Source: Solicoccozyma terricola
Lineage: Eukaryota > Basidiomycota > Tremellomycetes > Filobasidiales > Piskurozymaceae
Length of the DNA: 64,000 nucleotides
Assembly (NCBI GenBank): GCA_001600875.1
Contig: BCLD01000004.1
Span: forward strand, 1 to 64,000
Direction: 5' to 3'
The translations under genes were made by a program, and so were the position numbers. Below are positions 33,084 through 43,822 of the stretch, piece by piece. The notes beneath the pieces are model-generated. The model saw only the letters and a list, made by a program, of their open reading frames with translations. It did not search any database and was not told the origin of the DNA. Each line of letters begins with the position of its first letter. Positions within the stretch are counted from its first letter, which is position 1.

Positions 33084-35120
33084 ATGTCCACGCAGCATAC
33101 ATTTGACCGACCCATATGTTCTGTGGCTGTAATTGGTGCCGGACCAAGCGGAGTGAGCTTCGCTGCATGCAGCAGGCAGGCAGCGATCAAGGTAGCTGAT
33201 TTTCCATCCCATTCTGCCAGGTGCCGGCGGCTCGCCATTTTGTGGACGCCGGCTTTGCCGTCCGTGTTTTCGAAAGACAATCCGCACCTGGTGGGATATG
33301 GTCTTGGAGTCCCGATCAGCCACTCCCGACATCACATCCCAGTCCTCCTGCCAGCGTTGGTGACTTCACACCGATCCTTCCCTACAATACCAATGGAGAC
33401 AACATTCTCGACGATGCGAATGGTCATCGGAAAGCTGCTTTCTCTCCTCCAAACCCCGTGTATAGCAATCTGCACAATAATGTTCCCACTCCGACGATGC
33501 AGGTGCGGAATAAGAGTGTCAATTGGTGTTATCAAAACTGACTCGTCTTCATCTTTCAGTTCAAAGACTTTCCATATCCCAAAGATACAGTGAGTAAGGA
33601 TGTCCTCCAGGTGCACCCACGTACTGGCTCATATGCAAATACGTTGTTCGTCCTCTCACAGCCGTGGTATGTGAAACACTCGACGTTGGTGAACTATGTA
33701 CGCGAATACGCGAATGCGTTCAATATCGGCAACATTACTTCTTTCGACACCCGGGTGGAGAGAGTGCACAAAGTCGGGAACAAGTGGCATTTGACTCTAA
33801 GGTCCCTGAAGGATCTAGGAGACAAACAGGTCAAGGAGACTTTTTGGACGGAAGTGAGTCGATTTTCATTAGCACCGCCACCCATATATATATTCACCCT
33901 GCTTCACCCAGGAATTCGACTCGGTTGTGGTCGCCACCGGCCACTACGGAGCACCTTCTATACCGTACTTTGCGGGAGCCAAGGAATGGGCTGAGAGATG
34001 GCCAGACAAGGTCATCCACTCTCGTGCCTATCGGTCACCGGAGACCTACAAGTTCCAAGTGAGTGGCCTGTCTGCTGCTACACAGCAATGCATGACCTGA
34101 CCTATGTTCCTCAGACCGTTCTCATTGTAGGGACAGGGACATCCGGCGTGGACATCGCCCGTGACCTGAGGTTAGTGATTCTACAGTGCTAGACCGGAAT
34201 GCGAGGAATTAAACTTTGCTTCACTCACACACAGTACCCACGCAAAAAAAATCTACCAAGTTTCCCGTAACAAGCTGTATGGACCAAAGCAATACCGAGC
34301 ACAACGGGCACTACAGAGGCTGTTCTTGCCGGCAAACGGGGTTCACGTCAGCGAAATCAAGGCATTCCTTTCGATAGACGGATGTGACGACATTCGCCAG
34401 GCTGGTGTTGAGCTTACCAACGGCGACATCCTCACTGGTATAGATCAAGTAATCTTCAGCACCGGGTATGTCTTCGTTTCCATGCACCGGGATTAAGGTC
34501 GACTTATCTCGATATACCACTACAGCTACCAGTATTCTTATCCATTCCTTTCCGATTACCACAGCGACGGGGCCACCCCCGTGCCGTTGGAGGGTAACCT
34601 CTCAGCTGACCATGTCATAGTCACTGATGGTGACAGCGTGCACAATCTTTACCGCGATGTATTCTACATTCCCGACCCCACACTCACCTTCCTTGGAATC
34701 TCCATCAATACCGCAACTTTCTCCTTCTTTGAATACCAAGCAATCTCTGTAGCTCGAGTGTTCTCTGGCAAGGCTCGACTGCCAAACCTAGACGGACGGC
34801 GTGCCGAATATCAGGCACGAGTGCGCGAACATGGGGATGGCAAATTTCTGCACCTACTAGGCAAGGAGGGCGAGATCAAATACGTCCAGGAGACCGTAGA
34901 GTGGGTGAATAGGGATGCGGAGCTGTACGGTGCAGACAAAATTGAGGGACACTCCCCAGCATGGCATCAGGTCAGTCAGCAGACATTAGCAAAGATGGCA
35001 GAGAGGAACGGCCTCGATCTGGATGTCATCAAAACTGCGCTCGCCAACCTGGACGCACCAGCCGAAGCGGTGAAGGAAGTTGGATTTGGGAGCTTGCCTA
35101 CTCCGATAGCCGTAGAGTAG
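33084..35120 (+). CDS. Flavin-containing monooxygenase (FMO type)
   Basis: Oxidises nitrogen- or sulfur-containing soft nucleophiles using NADPH and O2. The first Rossmann site is VAVIGAGPSGVSFA near the start MSTQHTFDRP. FERQSAPGGIWSW, the SVVVATGHYGAPSIPYFAGA region with an FxGxxxW/H-type motif before VIHSRAYRSP, and a second Rossmann site TVLIVGTGTSGVDIARDL follow. The core ends with QVIFSTGYQYSYPF and DPTLTFLGISINTATFSFFEYQ. About seven introns are present. The C-terminal tail of about 120 residues is typical of fungal FMO-like proteins. It lies inside the sulfonate-type block, so a sulfur substrate is plausible. Confidence 0.87.
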
Positions 35121-35396
35121 CTTTCGCTTGTAGATTTGTGCCATGATCCCCATTGAATAAACTTGCTAGACAACAATTGTGCCGCCTGGCCTACCACAAT
35201 CACGCTGCGTTGAAAACTAAGCGGTTGACGAAGGGGCATTGTACAGCCACTGTTTAGCGGGTCTGGAACAGGCATTGTCCCTCCAGTGTTACTATAATCA
35301 CATCTTTTGGCAAATGTGCGCACAAGGCATCTCGATTGGCAAACTGCTTCGATAAATTTTCGTGGGTTTTTATCCCGGTACAACCCTAATCTAAAC

Positions 35397-37021
35397 TCAA
35401 TAGGCCTTGACGTCTGCAGTGCCAGCCCAGCCTGCAAGGTTGAGGCTTTCGGCCCTGGACTTGGATTTGGGATCGTAGAACGGCTTCTCGGCAAGGGAGG
35501 AAACACGAGTACCCTGATAGGTGGTAAGAAGCATATCAGCCAACCAGCTGTCACCGTTGTTACCAATGAGCATGCTTACGTGGCGATCGCCGCTATAGTC
35601 GTAAGAAACGGTATGGATAGTCGACCTGTTGTCCCAGATCGCACTGGTTCCAGGAGTCCAATGCCAACGAAGCTGGATATCGGTACTCCTCTCAAAGACA
35701 CTGCGGATGGGTCGTACGATTGGTAAGACATATGCAATACTTTGTTGCTCGAGGCCATCGAACTCACCCGTAAAGATAATTAAGGATGACATCCGATTCG
35801 GCTTTGTCCAATCCATCGATACCGACAGTCATAGCCTGGTTGATCCAGAGAGCCTTCCACCCAGTGACAGGGTGTGTGCGCACCAGTGGATGTAGTCGAG
35901 TGACGTAGGTAGCATCGGCCTCTGGGTCGTTCTTGTTCTTGTATCGGTGGGCGGATCGATAGATGCCACTGTTTCAAGATTGCAGCAAGGTCAGATGGAT
36001 TAGGACTTCAACTTTCGCTAGCCGCGGCGCCCTCACTTCAAACCATCGAGCAATGTCTTGAAAGTAGGAGACAGCTTGTCGTATGCGGCATATCCCGAAG
36101 CCCATAAAGTATCCCCACCAACTTCAGGCACGGTGTCTTGGTGTAAGTGAGTATAGCCAGGAGGGAAGGCTGGATAGGTCCAGGGCAATTGAGATGTCAG
36201 GGGGTTGGAAATTTCACCCAAGTGCAATTGTTCCTCACCCTCGTGGACAAGATCAGTGTGCCAACCAAATTGGCCGCCACCGTATGGCACACGGAAGCTC
36301 CTTGCTTGGAGGAGCTTGTCCTTGCGGCCATTCTCCCAGATCAAGGAGACACCGCCGCCAATGCCAGGGACCTGAGCTGCTTGGGGGTGGCGCTCAATCT
36401 CGCCGTCACCAAGGTAAAGACCGAGTGACTGCTGTTCTTGGGGAGAGATGTCCTGGTCGCGGAAGACTGGGCAGATGGACAGACAGAGTCAGTCTGCCGT
36501 TCCTAGAGTGACAGGCAGTCTCACTCACAAACGACAGAACGCTCCGCCACCAACAGAGCAAGTTCGTCCTTTTGTTGGTCTGTCAGCTTGGCCAGTTGAA
36601 GCCCATGGAGTTCAGTCTGAATCGAATTTCACAAATGGTATCAGATCAAGAACGGTGAGATTGTTATCAATCGTCGACTGACTCCGATGTGTGTGGTAAG
36701 ATCGACGACCTTGGTAGCAGCACCTAGCAGCGCCCGCTTCGCAGGGTCCGCGCGGGTAGCCGGGTCTACGTACTCGCGAAGCTGACTCCTGATTGTGCTA
36801 ACATCCTCCACGAACTCGGGTTTGGGAGGGAAGTAAGGGTAACCATTGGTTAGATCGATACCTGCCTTGAGGTAACGTCTCAAGGCGTTGTCAGGCGGTA
36901 AAGTGAGACTGGCGTCGGTGAGTTTCACTTGTGCGAGCTGTTCCTTCAATGCAGTGACGTCGTAACGATCCTCGCCTGATGTAGCGGTGTCTGATACGGT
37001 TCCGGTAGCAATGGGAGCCAT
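35397..37021 (-). CDS. 2-oxoglutarate-dependent sulfonate dioxygenase (TauD/Jlp1 type)
   Basis: Fe(II)/2-oxoglutarate dioxygenase family that releases sulfite from taurine and other sulfonates. The N-terminal extension is the fungal Jlp1-like form (ALRRYLKAGIDLTNGYPYFPP, THIGTELHGLQLAKLTDQQKDELALLV, ERSVVFFRDQDI). The metal site begins at FGWHTDLVHE (His and Asp); the distal His follows in RSTIHTVSYDY, with the 2-oxoglutarate-binding Arg in the C-terminal region. WASGYAAYDKLSPTFKTLLDGL is also characteristic. Five or so short introns are inferred. A TATA-like GGATAAATAG lies about 95 bp upstream of the start. Together with the SsuD-like and permease genes it supports a sulfur-scavenging role, probably induced by sulfate limitation. 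Confidence 0.88.
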
Positions 37022-37925
37022 GGCTGGGATGTGGAGAAATGAGTCTGGTGGGGTAGAAGTAGGTGGCGGACGGTGACCACTGTGCTCGACGATGGTCTCG
37101 TCGATCGTCCCTCCCTATTTATCCCAGATGCCTCTTCATTGGTAAGCATGGGTTGTACCATCGGGTTGCACCATCTTCATCAAGCTGACAGACCGATGCG
37201 AACGATGTCGCCATATTACAACCACCTTGACAGCCATCTGAGTTCTGACCTAACAGACGCTTCGGCGTTGTCCTCTATCACGCGATTACCGGGAAAGCAG
37301 TCATCTCGGTGGCAACATCAAGCAAATTAATGCAAGGAATGTCGTTTGTCTTCGATTGTCGCATTCCTCCGCTGAGATTCAGGAAGAGTAAAGGAAGGTT
37401 TGGCTCGAGGCTTGGCTCGAAGAGGGGCTCGAAGATGGGATCACCATTCGAGGGCTGATAGCTGGAAAATTGTAGAAAATAAAAACTGTCAATTACTAAA
37501 ACATAACCATGTTGCATAAAACATAGGATCCAGAACCTATGGTATAGAGGCCAATTGCCATGATGATCAACGTATTTATCTGGCGTAGAGACCAGCAGTC
37601 ACAGTGTGTCTTCGGCCACCGCACCTGCTGCTGCGTCTTTGCGGTGAATTATTATGCCGGGTTTGGCTTTCCGCTCCATGGAGCCTTAGGACGTGCAAAC
37701 CAGTCGGAGAATTGGAGTGTCAGAACTCAGGACCAGGTGTGTGGATGTTCGCCTAGCCTCCGTAGCGGTATCTTCGGCGCTCGACGAGTGATTGAGAACG
37801 TGATTGCGGTGTCGCAGATGTGGTACAATCCAGCATTAAAGATCAGATGATGTGGCGTGGCGTAACGTCACTGATCGAATTACTCTGCGGATCAACGATC
37901 TATGTATACAACAAAACAACTCCGA
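37022..37925. other. Intergenic boundary region
   Basis: About 0.9 kb between the TauD-like gene and the WC-2-like gene, marking the change from accessory to conserved genes. It contains the TATA-like site at 37115-37124 for the former. No gene is supported. Confidence 0.5.
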
Positions 37926-39655
37926 TCATAACCCCACTGTATGCCCCATGTCCCCATCCTCCGGCTTGCCCGGCTTATCCTTTGGTTTCTTGGGTGTTGG
38001 TCCAGCATTGCGTTTTGCCCAGCGAAGACCGCATGCGTTGCACAGCGTTTTGGCACCAAGTGGGCCCTATGTGCGTGCCGTCAGCGGTTGTTTCGTTTTA
38101 AACCCGAGCAACCCCACTCACCTTCCTCCACTCTGGTGAATCGTTGCGCCCGCAATTCCTGCACAAATACTCTGGCTGCTTGCCATTTTTGACCTTTTTC
38201 GGTTTCTTCTCTTCGCCCCCTGATCGACCTGATGCCATTGGACTCTGCCTGCCTGAGGACACGTCGTCCTCGTCCTCGTCGATGTCGACTTTGCGTGTGT
38301 AATCTGGGCGGGACGGAGTGAGGGTGGGTGTAATGTATGGTCGGCCTGTGGGTACATGGATGCATGTCAGCGGGATGTCCAAAATCGCAACCCCCCCCCC
38401 CCCCCCAACGTACCATTCGCATATGGCCTCGACTGCAACTCTTTCAACTCCTGACGCAGCCGCTCGTTCTCCAATTTCAGCTCTAAAAACGAATCCAGCA
38501 TCTTTGACCCTCCCTCCCCTTGATTTGTCCATTTCCGGCCCATGATCCAGAACGCCTTGCAGGGTTTTTCTTCGCCATTGTCGACAGGTTGCGGCCGCAG
38601 ATGCTGGGAGGTTACGCCCATGACCCCGCCACCATCGAACCCCCCATTATCCTCGGACGACGGCGTCTCCGGTACATCGTCTTCGCCTGAGGGACGTCGT
38701 TAGCAAGAGGGCGTCTTTCAGAATTCGGTCAATACCCACCGAAATACGCATGCCCACGCAATTCAAACAACACCTCCCTCCCGCTCTTGTTCAACAACCG
38801 ACTGTACACGCTCATCGGACGACTAGGACCGACACGTCCAAGACCGACACTTGGTGGCTCGAACGTGACGTCGCTGGACGATCGAGAATTGCTGGTTTGG
38901 TAGGTGAGGGAAGAGGAGCCGCGGGATGGAGAGGTGGCGGGTGATATCGTGGTGGTAATCGAGTGTAGCAGTCGAGGGAGGTCGACGGCTGATAGAGGGA
39001 AGGGGTTATGACACTGAGTAAAATCTTCTATGTTGTGGCACTCACGATATACCATCTCTGCCCAATCTCGTCCTTCCAACTCCTCTGGCTTATAACCCAA
39101 CAGCTCATGGGAAGCTGGGGATGCGAAAACGATCTGCAGTGGAGCGCACCAGTATTCGTGAGTTGATTGACTCACTCACCCCCCCCCCCGGGGGGGCGTC
39201 CCCCTTCTTTTGACCCACCTTCCAACCACTCGCCGAACCATTCACCGCACTGCCTTGATACGGTATCAAACACCATACGGCGGCGCCCACCAACTCCTGC
39301 ATGAGAAGATGAGGCCAACGTTTACGTTTAACGAACTGCGGGACCCAACAGTCAGCGCTTGCCCCTCCCTGCCCCCCGCGCTACGCATGGAAAATGCATC
39401 ACCCACATCAAAAACCTCGACGTCTGTACTCGTCAACCCCTGAGCTCCGTCACTCTGCCCACCTGAATCATTCGAAGATGTTTGTGCATGTAGTGCCTGA
39501 ATCGCTTGTTGGGGAAAGTATTGACCTGGACCTTCTTGCGGCATCGACTGATACTGCGTTGGATAACTGTACCGTCGCGTGTCGTAGAATTGCCCACCAG
39601 ACGAGGACGACGACGATGCTGCGTTGGGTGGAAGTCCGTCGTTGGGGAATGACAT
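37926..39655 (-). CDS. WC2: WC-2-like blue-light regulator, PAS + GATA zinc finger
   Basis: Partner of a flavin-binding WC-1-type photoreceptor in light-regulated transcription. After a Ser/Gln-rich N-terminus (MSFPNDGLPPNAASSSSSS) comes a PAS core, LQIVFASPASHELLGYKPEELEGRDW, with no LOV cysteine motif. A Ser/Thr-rich loop and SKLMDSF-type coiled coil (LELKLENERLRQELKELQ) follow, then a single C-terminal GATA finger: LCRNCGRNDSPEWRK spliced to GPLGAKTLCNACGLRWAK. The stop lies about 30 residues later, after a Lys/Pro tail. Two introns contain C or G homopolymers (38389-38406, 39179-39195). The lack of a LOV domain, together with this PAS/coiled-coil/GATA layout, fits WC-2 better than WC-1. 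Confidence 0.87.
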
Positions 39656-40381
39656 GGCGTGGTGGGAATGAAGCGTGTGTTTTCTTTCCGGGAGGTGGAG
39701 TGTGAATGGTGTGGGTGTGGTGGTCTGGTAGAGCGAAGGTTGCTCTGATAGGGTGGAGACGTGTGCAGGTGTTGACGTCTGGTGGTGGTGGTGGTGATGT
39801 CGTCAGATCAGTCTGTAGGCGGGGGAATGTACGACGCTCCACTCACCGTTTGCAAGGCCATCAGCTGTTAATACGGGTTGGATGTTCGTGGATGAGTCAA
39901 CGCTGAGGCGGGTGTTGTGATGGGTCTGGAGGTTGACTGTTATGTATCAGAGGACACGGCCTCGAATCCGAGACGAGGTAGTGACGAGGGACTGGCGAGG
40001 AATCAGTCTGGTGCGTTCACCTGGTGTGTCCCTTGGGAGGACAATCAATCGTTGCTATCGATACGCGGCTTGGTGGGTGGGACAGAGGCTGGCGTGCTGC
40101 TGGTGGAAGGACGCTGGCGGCTGTGCTGTGCGAGGGGTGTGGACTGTCCTGGGGAGGTGTACACGGACGAGCCTGCCGACCTATTGCTGCCCACCAGACT
40201 ACCACTCGAGATACCCGTTTCCTGTTTCTTTCGTTCAGATCGGGATAGCCATCGAATGGATCGAGCGCGGGGGCAGATCTCAGGGGTCGACGATGTCCGT
40301 GTCGCGGTGGCGCGGGGTGGCGAATCCACGTGGGCCGGGCACGTGCAGGGGTCGTCCATGTCCGCGGTCTGCTAATACACG
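39656..40381. promoter_or_regulatory. Upstream region of the WC-2-like gene
   Basis: About 0.7 kb between two minus-strand genes, GT-rich. It should hold the WC-2-like promoter and 5' leader. Long open frames here are shadows of GC-rich sequence. Confidence 0.45.
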
Positions 40382-41744
40382 TCATCTCCGCTTGTCCGCC
40401 CATCTGCCATCCGGCCGTCGTCCACCCCGCTCTCTCTCTCTGTCTCTCTCCCTCTCCCTCTCCCTCTCCCTGTCTCTGTCCCGGTCCCGGTCGGTGCGCG
40501 ACGACCCCGTGAAGGCGATGCTGGACCGAAGACCAGCTGTCTGCGATGCAGTCACCGCCGCAGCTGCAGACTTTTGTAATTCCGCTGGCGGGAGCACACC
40601 CAAAAAGCCTGTCAGGCGCGGACCACCCATCCAACGCATCGAATACGCAATTCCCACACCACTCACCAACCGCTGCCTTGCCCCAACTCGGCACCCTCTC
40701 CTCCAACCCTCTCCGTGTCAGCCACCCTCCACCAGGAAACGACGAGCCTCTTTCGTCGATATCCACGAATTCCACCTGGCCACACGCGGTCTCAGTCGAG
40801 GTTTTCGCCCCCATCGGCCCCTCTTCCTCACTCACCAGTTTCGCATAGATGTGCGGATTTGCAAATGCCGTCGAAGACAGCAACGTCGTGTTGATATGCA
40901 TCCCGCGATCCTGCTTCATCTCGAGGAAACTCGCCACCTTGGCCTGTATGCGAACCAGTCAGCCCCCTGCCTGCCTGCATGGGAGAACACGCCTCGGTCT
41001 GACCGTGATCGCTTCGTCCGGCTGTTCCTCAGTCAACGGCGGTATCCCCCAGTCCACCTTTCCATCAATAGCCCTCGGCATCGTTGCCCGTCTGAATATC
41101 TCATCATCCGTCAACCCATCCGAGCTCGCGTCTCCCTTTCCATTCTCAGGTGGGGTATTCGCAACATTCACAGGTGACCGCGGCGAGGTCCGTCCTCGAT
41201 CAGAGTGATTTCCATCAGAGGACAACTTGGACGACGATGCGACAGGTTGTTCGGAGCGGGAACCAGTCGGCGAGGAGAGGTAAGGCCGAGTGTTCAGGCG
41301 GATGCCGACAAGATGCTTCCTGGTTGCTGCTTTGCCCGAGGCAATGGCGATAGCAGGTGATCTCAGTCGCTGATCTGCGAGAGTAGACAAACACGTCAAA
41401 ACGCCTAGCATCTGTCGATTATATCTCACCACCAACCTTCTGAATTCCGTATCGTCATCTCCGCATTCTGTCCCTGGAAATACACCATTCGGGAGCACGA
41501 AGCAGGGGATGCAAGAGGGAGCAGATATATTTCCTTATCATCCAGTGTTCCATCTTTTATATATCCAGTGCCGGCCAAGTGATCTGAAAAGGTAGACATA
41601 CATTGGTAGAAGGACCTGCGACCGGTCTAGACGAGACATGTTCATCTTCAGAGTCGTCCGAATACGAAACGAGGCCTGGGACGTTGTTCGCGTCAGTTGC
41701 TATGTAAAGGGGGGCCCTGCAAGACAGTCAAGCTTACCCTGCAT
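40382..41744 (-). CDS. HCNGP/SAP30BP-like nuclear protein
   Basis: Matches the HCNGP-like family (human SAP30BP), a nuclear factor linked to splicing and transcription. A short first exon (ATGCAG) is joined to GLVSYSDDSEDEH, the expected acidic N-terminus. The conserved core is DDEIFRRATMPRAIDGKVDWGIPP, MKQDRGMHINTTLLSSTAFANPHIYAKL and VEFVDIDERGSSFPGGGW. The C-terminus is an RD/RE dipeptide-rich tail encoded by a CT-rich tract (about 40430-40500). At least four introns are used, two of them flanking the VEF exon. A mixed-charge tail of this kind is usual in proteins of nuclear speckles, which supports a role near the spliceosome. Confidence 0.83.
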
Positions 41745-42066
41745 CACTAACGCCTGCAAAAGAGCACAGTGGAGGTGACTTGGGATGATACGTTGTAGTG
41801 GAAATAAATGTACAAGCAAAATGGCCATCGAAGGTGGTTGAAAGGCCCAGCTCTGTTGATCCGTTGATTAAGTAATCACGTGACCGCCGAAGGACTTGCA
41901 TGTCAGGTCACAGAGAAAAACAATTGTTCATAGAGAGAGACACTACAAGTGGTTCGTGGATGACATAGAGTAGAGATACTAGTTCTGGGAGAGAGATCCG
42001 ATGTCCGCATCCTCATTCCAGGGACGGAGTTGATCTTTGCGATTCTGTGCCACGACCCCGACCGTA
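41745..42066. other. Intergenic, no gene seen
   Basis: About 320 bp between two minus-strand genes; it probably holds the HCNGP-like promoter and the next gene's 3' end. Confidence 0.4.
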
Positions 42067-43351
42067 TCAGCGTTCGTCCGCGCCTTCAAGCACTCGCGCG
42101 CCGGCCATTCTCGACTCACGACCCAACGCCTCCCTCTTCACCCTAACATAGACATGTCCCGCACTCGCACCTCCAAATACGACACTGGGAAGAGCGGCTG
42201 ATGATGGGACAGTGATCGGTGATGGGACGGTCATTGGTGATGGAGCGACCCTCGGTCCCTTAACCTTCGGCTCCCTGGCCTCCCTCGCCTCCACGGAAGA
42301 CGGCCTGGTCATCTGAGGGGAGGGGATGAGGGTTTCGCTACTAGATGTGGACGATCGTTGCAGGCGGGACGACTTGCGGTCGAATACCTCGGGTGAGAAC
42401 TGCTTCTCGCCGTCGTTGGTGGGGAGCGAGGGAGGAGGGACAGAGGTCGTTCTGTACCTCAAGAATGTCAACGATGCGACCACTACAACGTATCGTGGCG
42501 CGGAATGACTCACTCTCCCGGAAGCTTTCCCCACTTGAAAACCAGTCGTCTCGACTTGGCAGACGTGCGGAAGCCGATTCCCTATCGTCGTTTTACCCAT
42601 CAGCGCGAATTGAGAAGCTACGAAGATCGTTCACCCGCATCCCCGCTACTCACCGCCACAGTATTCAAACCCCCCACAATAACCAACAGCCACGCAGCGA
42701 TCTGCTCAAACTTGTCGACATACTTTGACAGCACCCCGCAGCCGATGATGACCTGCACGACACCCAAGAAACCCAGGCCGTGGATATCAGAGAGGATGGC
42801 GAGGTGCGATTCAAACACTTTTTGTATGAAAGCGACTGGTAAAGAGAGCTCCGAGAGGATGAGAACGAGGGATTGCAAGATGACAAAGACTCGATTAGAG
42901 ATCGACCAGAACTCGCCGCCAGCCTGGGTGGGTACGGCTGCGCGGGGTAGTTGGTGTCAGTATGCACATACTGCCTTTGACTTCAAAGTCCGCTCACAGC
43001 TGTACTGATAGTAGTCGCATTCCCAATCTTCACTGCTCGGCTTATTAGCCTTGTTATCAGCTTGAATGGCCTTGACGTCGCTGAGGCGCCCGGGTGATCA
43101 GCGGCACTCTCTCTGCCTGCCCTGCCGGACATATGCTCCACTCACCTAACACACGCCAAAACTTGACTGGCAACGACCAACGACAAAGCCACCAAGCTGA
43201 GCATCCTAAGTGCATTCAAGGCAACCCATAGCAACGTCGACTTCTTGGGCATTGTTTTCGAGGTGGACGAGTATGGTTTCTCCGCGACGACGACGATGGG
43301 CGGTACGGGTGGTTGGTACGGGTTGCCATAGTAGCCCGTTTTGGTGGACAT
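42067..43351 (-). CDS. Four-TM membrane protein with Ser/Pro-rich tail
   Basis: A fungal-type integral membrane protein, possibly of the DUF7598 group. The N-terminus MSTKTGYYGNPYQPPVPP is cytosolic and Pro-rich. Four hydrophobic segments follow: LLWVALNALRMLSLVALSLV, VFVILQSLVLILSELSLPVAF, LGFLGVVQVIIGCGVLS and AAWLLVIVGGLNTVAV. After an intron, the C-terminal region is rich in Ser, Pro and Arg (SSRLQRSSTSSSETLIPSP, PSPMTVPSPITVPS) and ends with a basic stretch. About five exons. The biological role is unknown. Confidence 0.68.
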
Positions 43352-43822
43352 GTTGTGGAGAGATTAAGAACAGTGTCCTGCTCAACGAAGTTACCAGTGA
43401 AGTTGGAAGTGTGAATGGAATATTGGAGATGATCGTCGAGCGTCGAGGGGGCTGACCAGCAGCTTGTGGAATATGCGAATTCGAGGATCCAAATGAATGA
43501 GTGTGTTCGACGAGTCTGAGACGTGTGTTGGATGCAAAAAGTGGTCCCCCATCCAGAGGGATGTGAAAACGGACAGCTTTTCTTCTTTAAATACAGGGAA
43601 AGAGAGCAGGGAAAGAGCAGGGCAAGAGCAGTCAGCAGGAGACCCTTGTTCCATGGTGGATCCTATCCTGTCATGCCTGTGACTCGAAACACCATTGTAC
43701 ACGGCGCCATGTTGTTTTGCTACATGTTTCACATTTTCAGCGTGGTTAGTAACCAACGGAACGAGCGGCGACCAGCAGCGAGTCTCGCTCGCTCCAAGAA
43801 CATGGAACCTGGAACCGCAACT
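43352..43822. other. Intergenic, no gene seen
   Basis: About 470 bp between the four-TM gene start and the DPH2 stop; no gene is supported. Confidence 0.4.

Noticed and set aside
39933..41177. A 414-codon plus-strand open frame across the HCNGP-like locus
   Set aside because: It lies opposite a spliced gene with conserved HCNGP motifs and owes its length to CT-rich low-complexity sequence; its product is Ser/Leu/Arg-rich and shows no domain.
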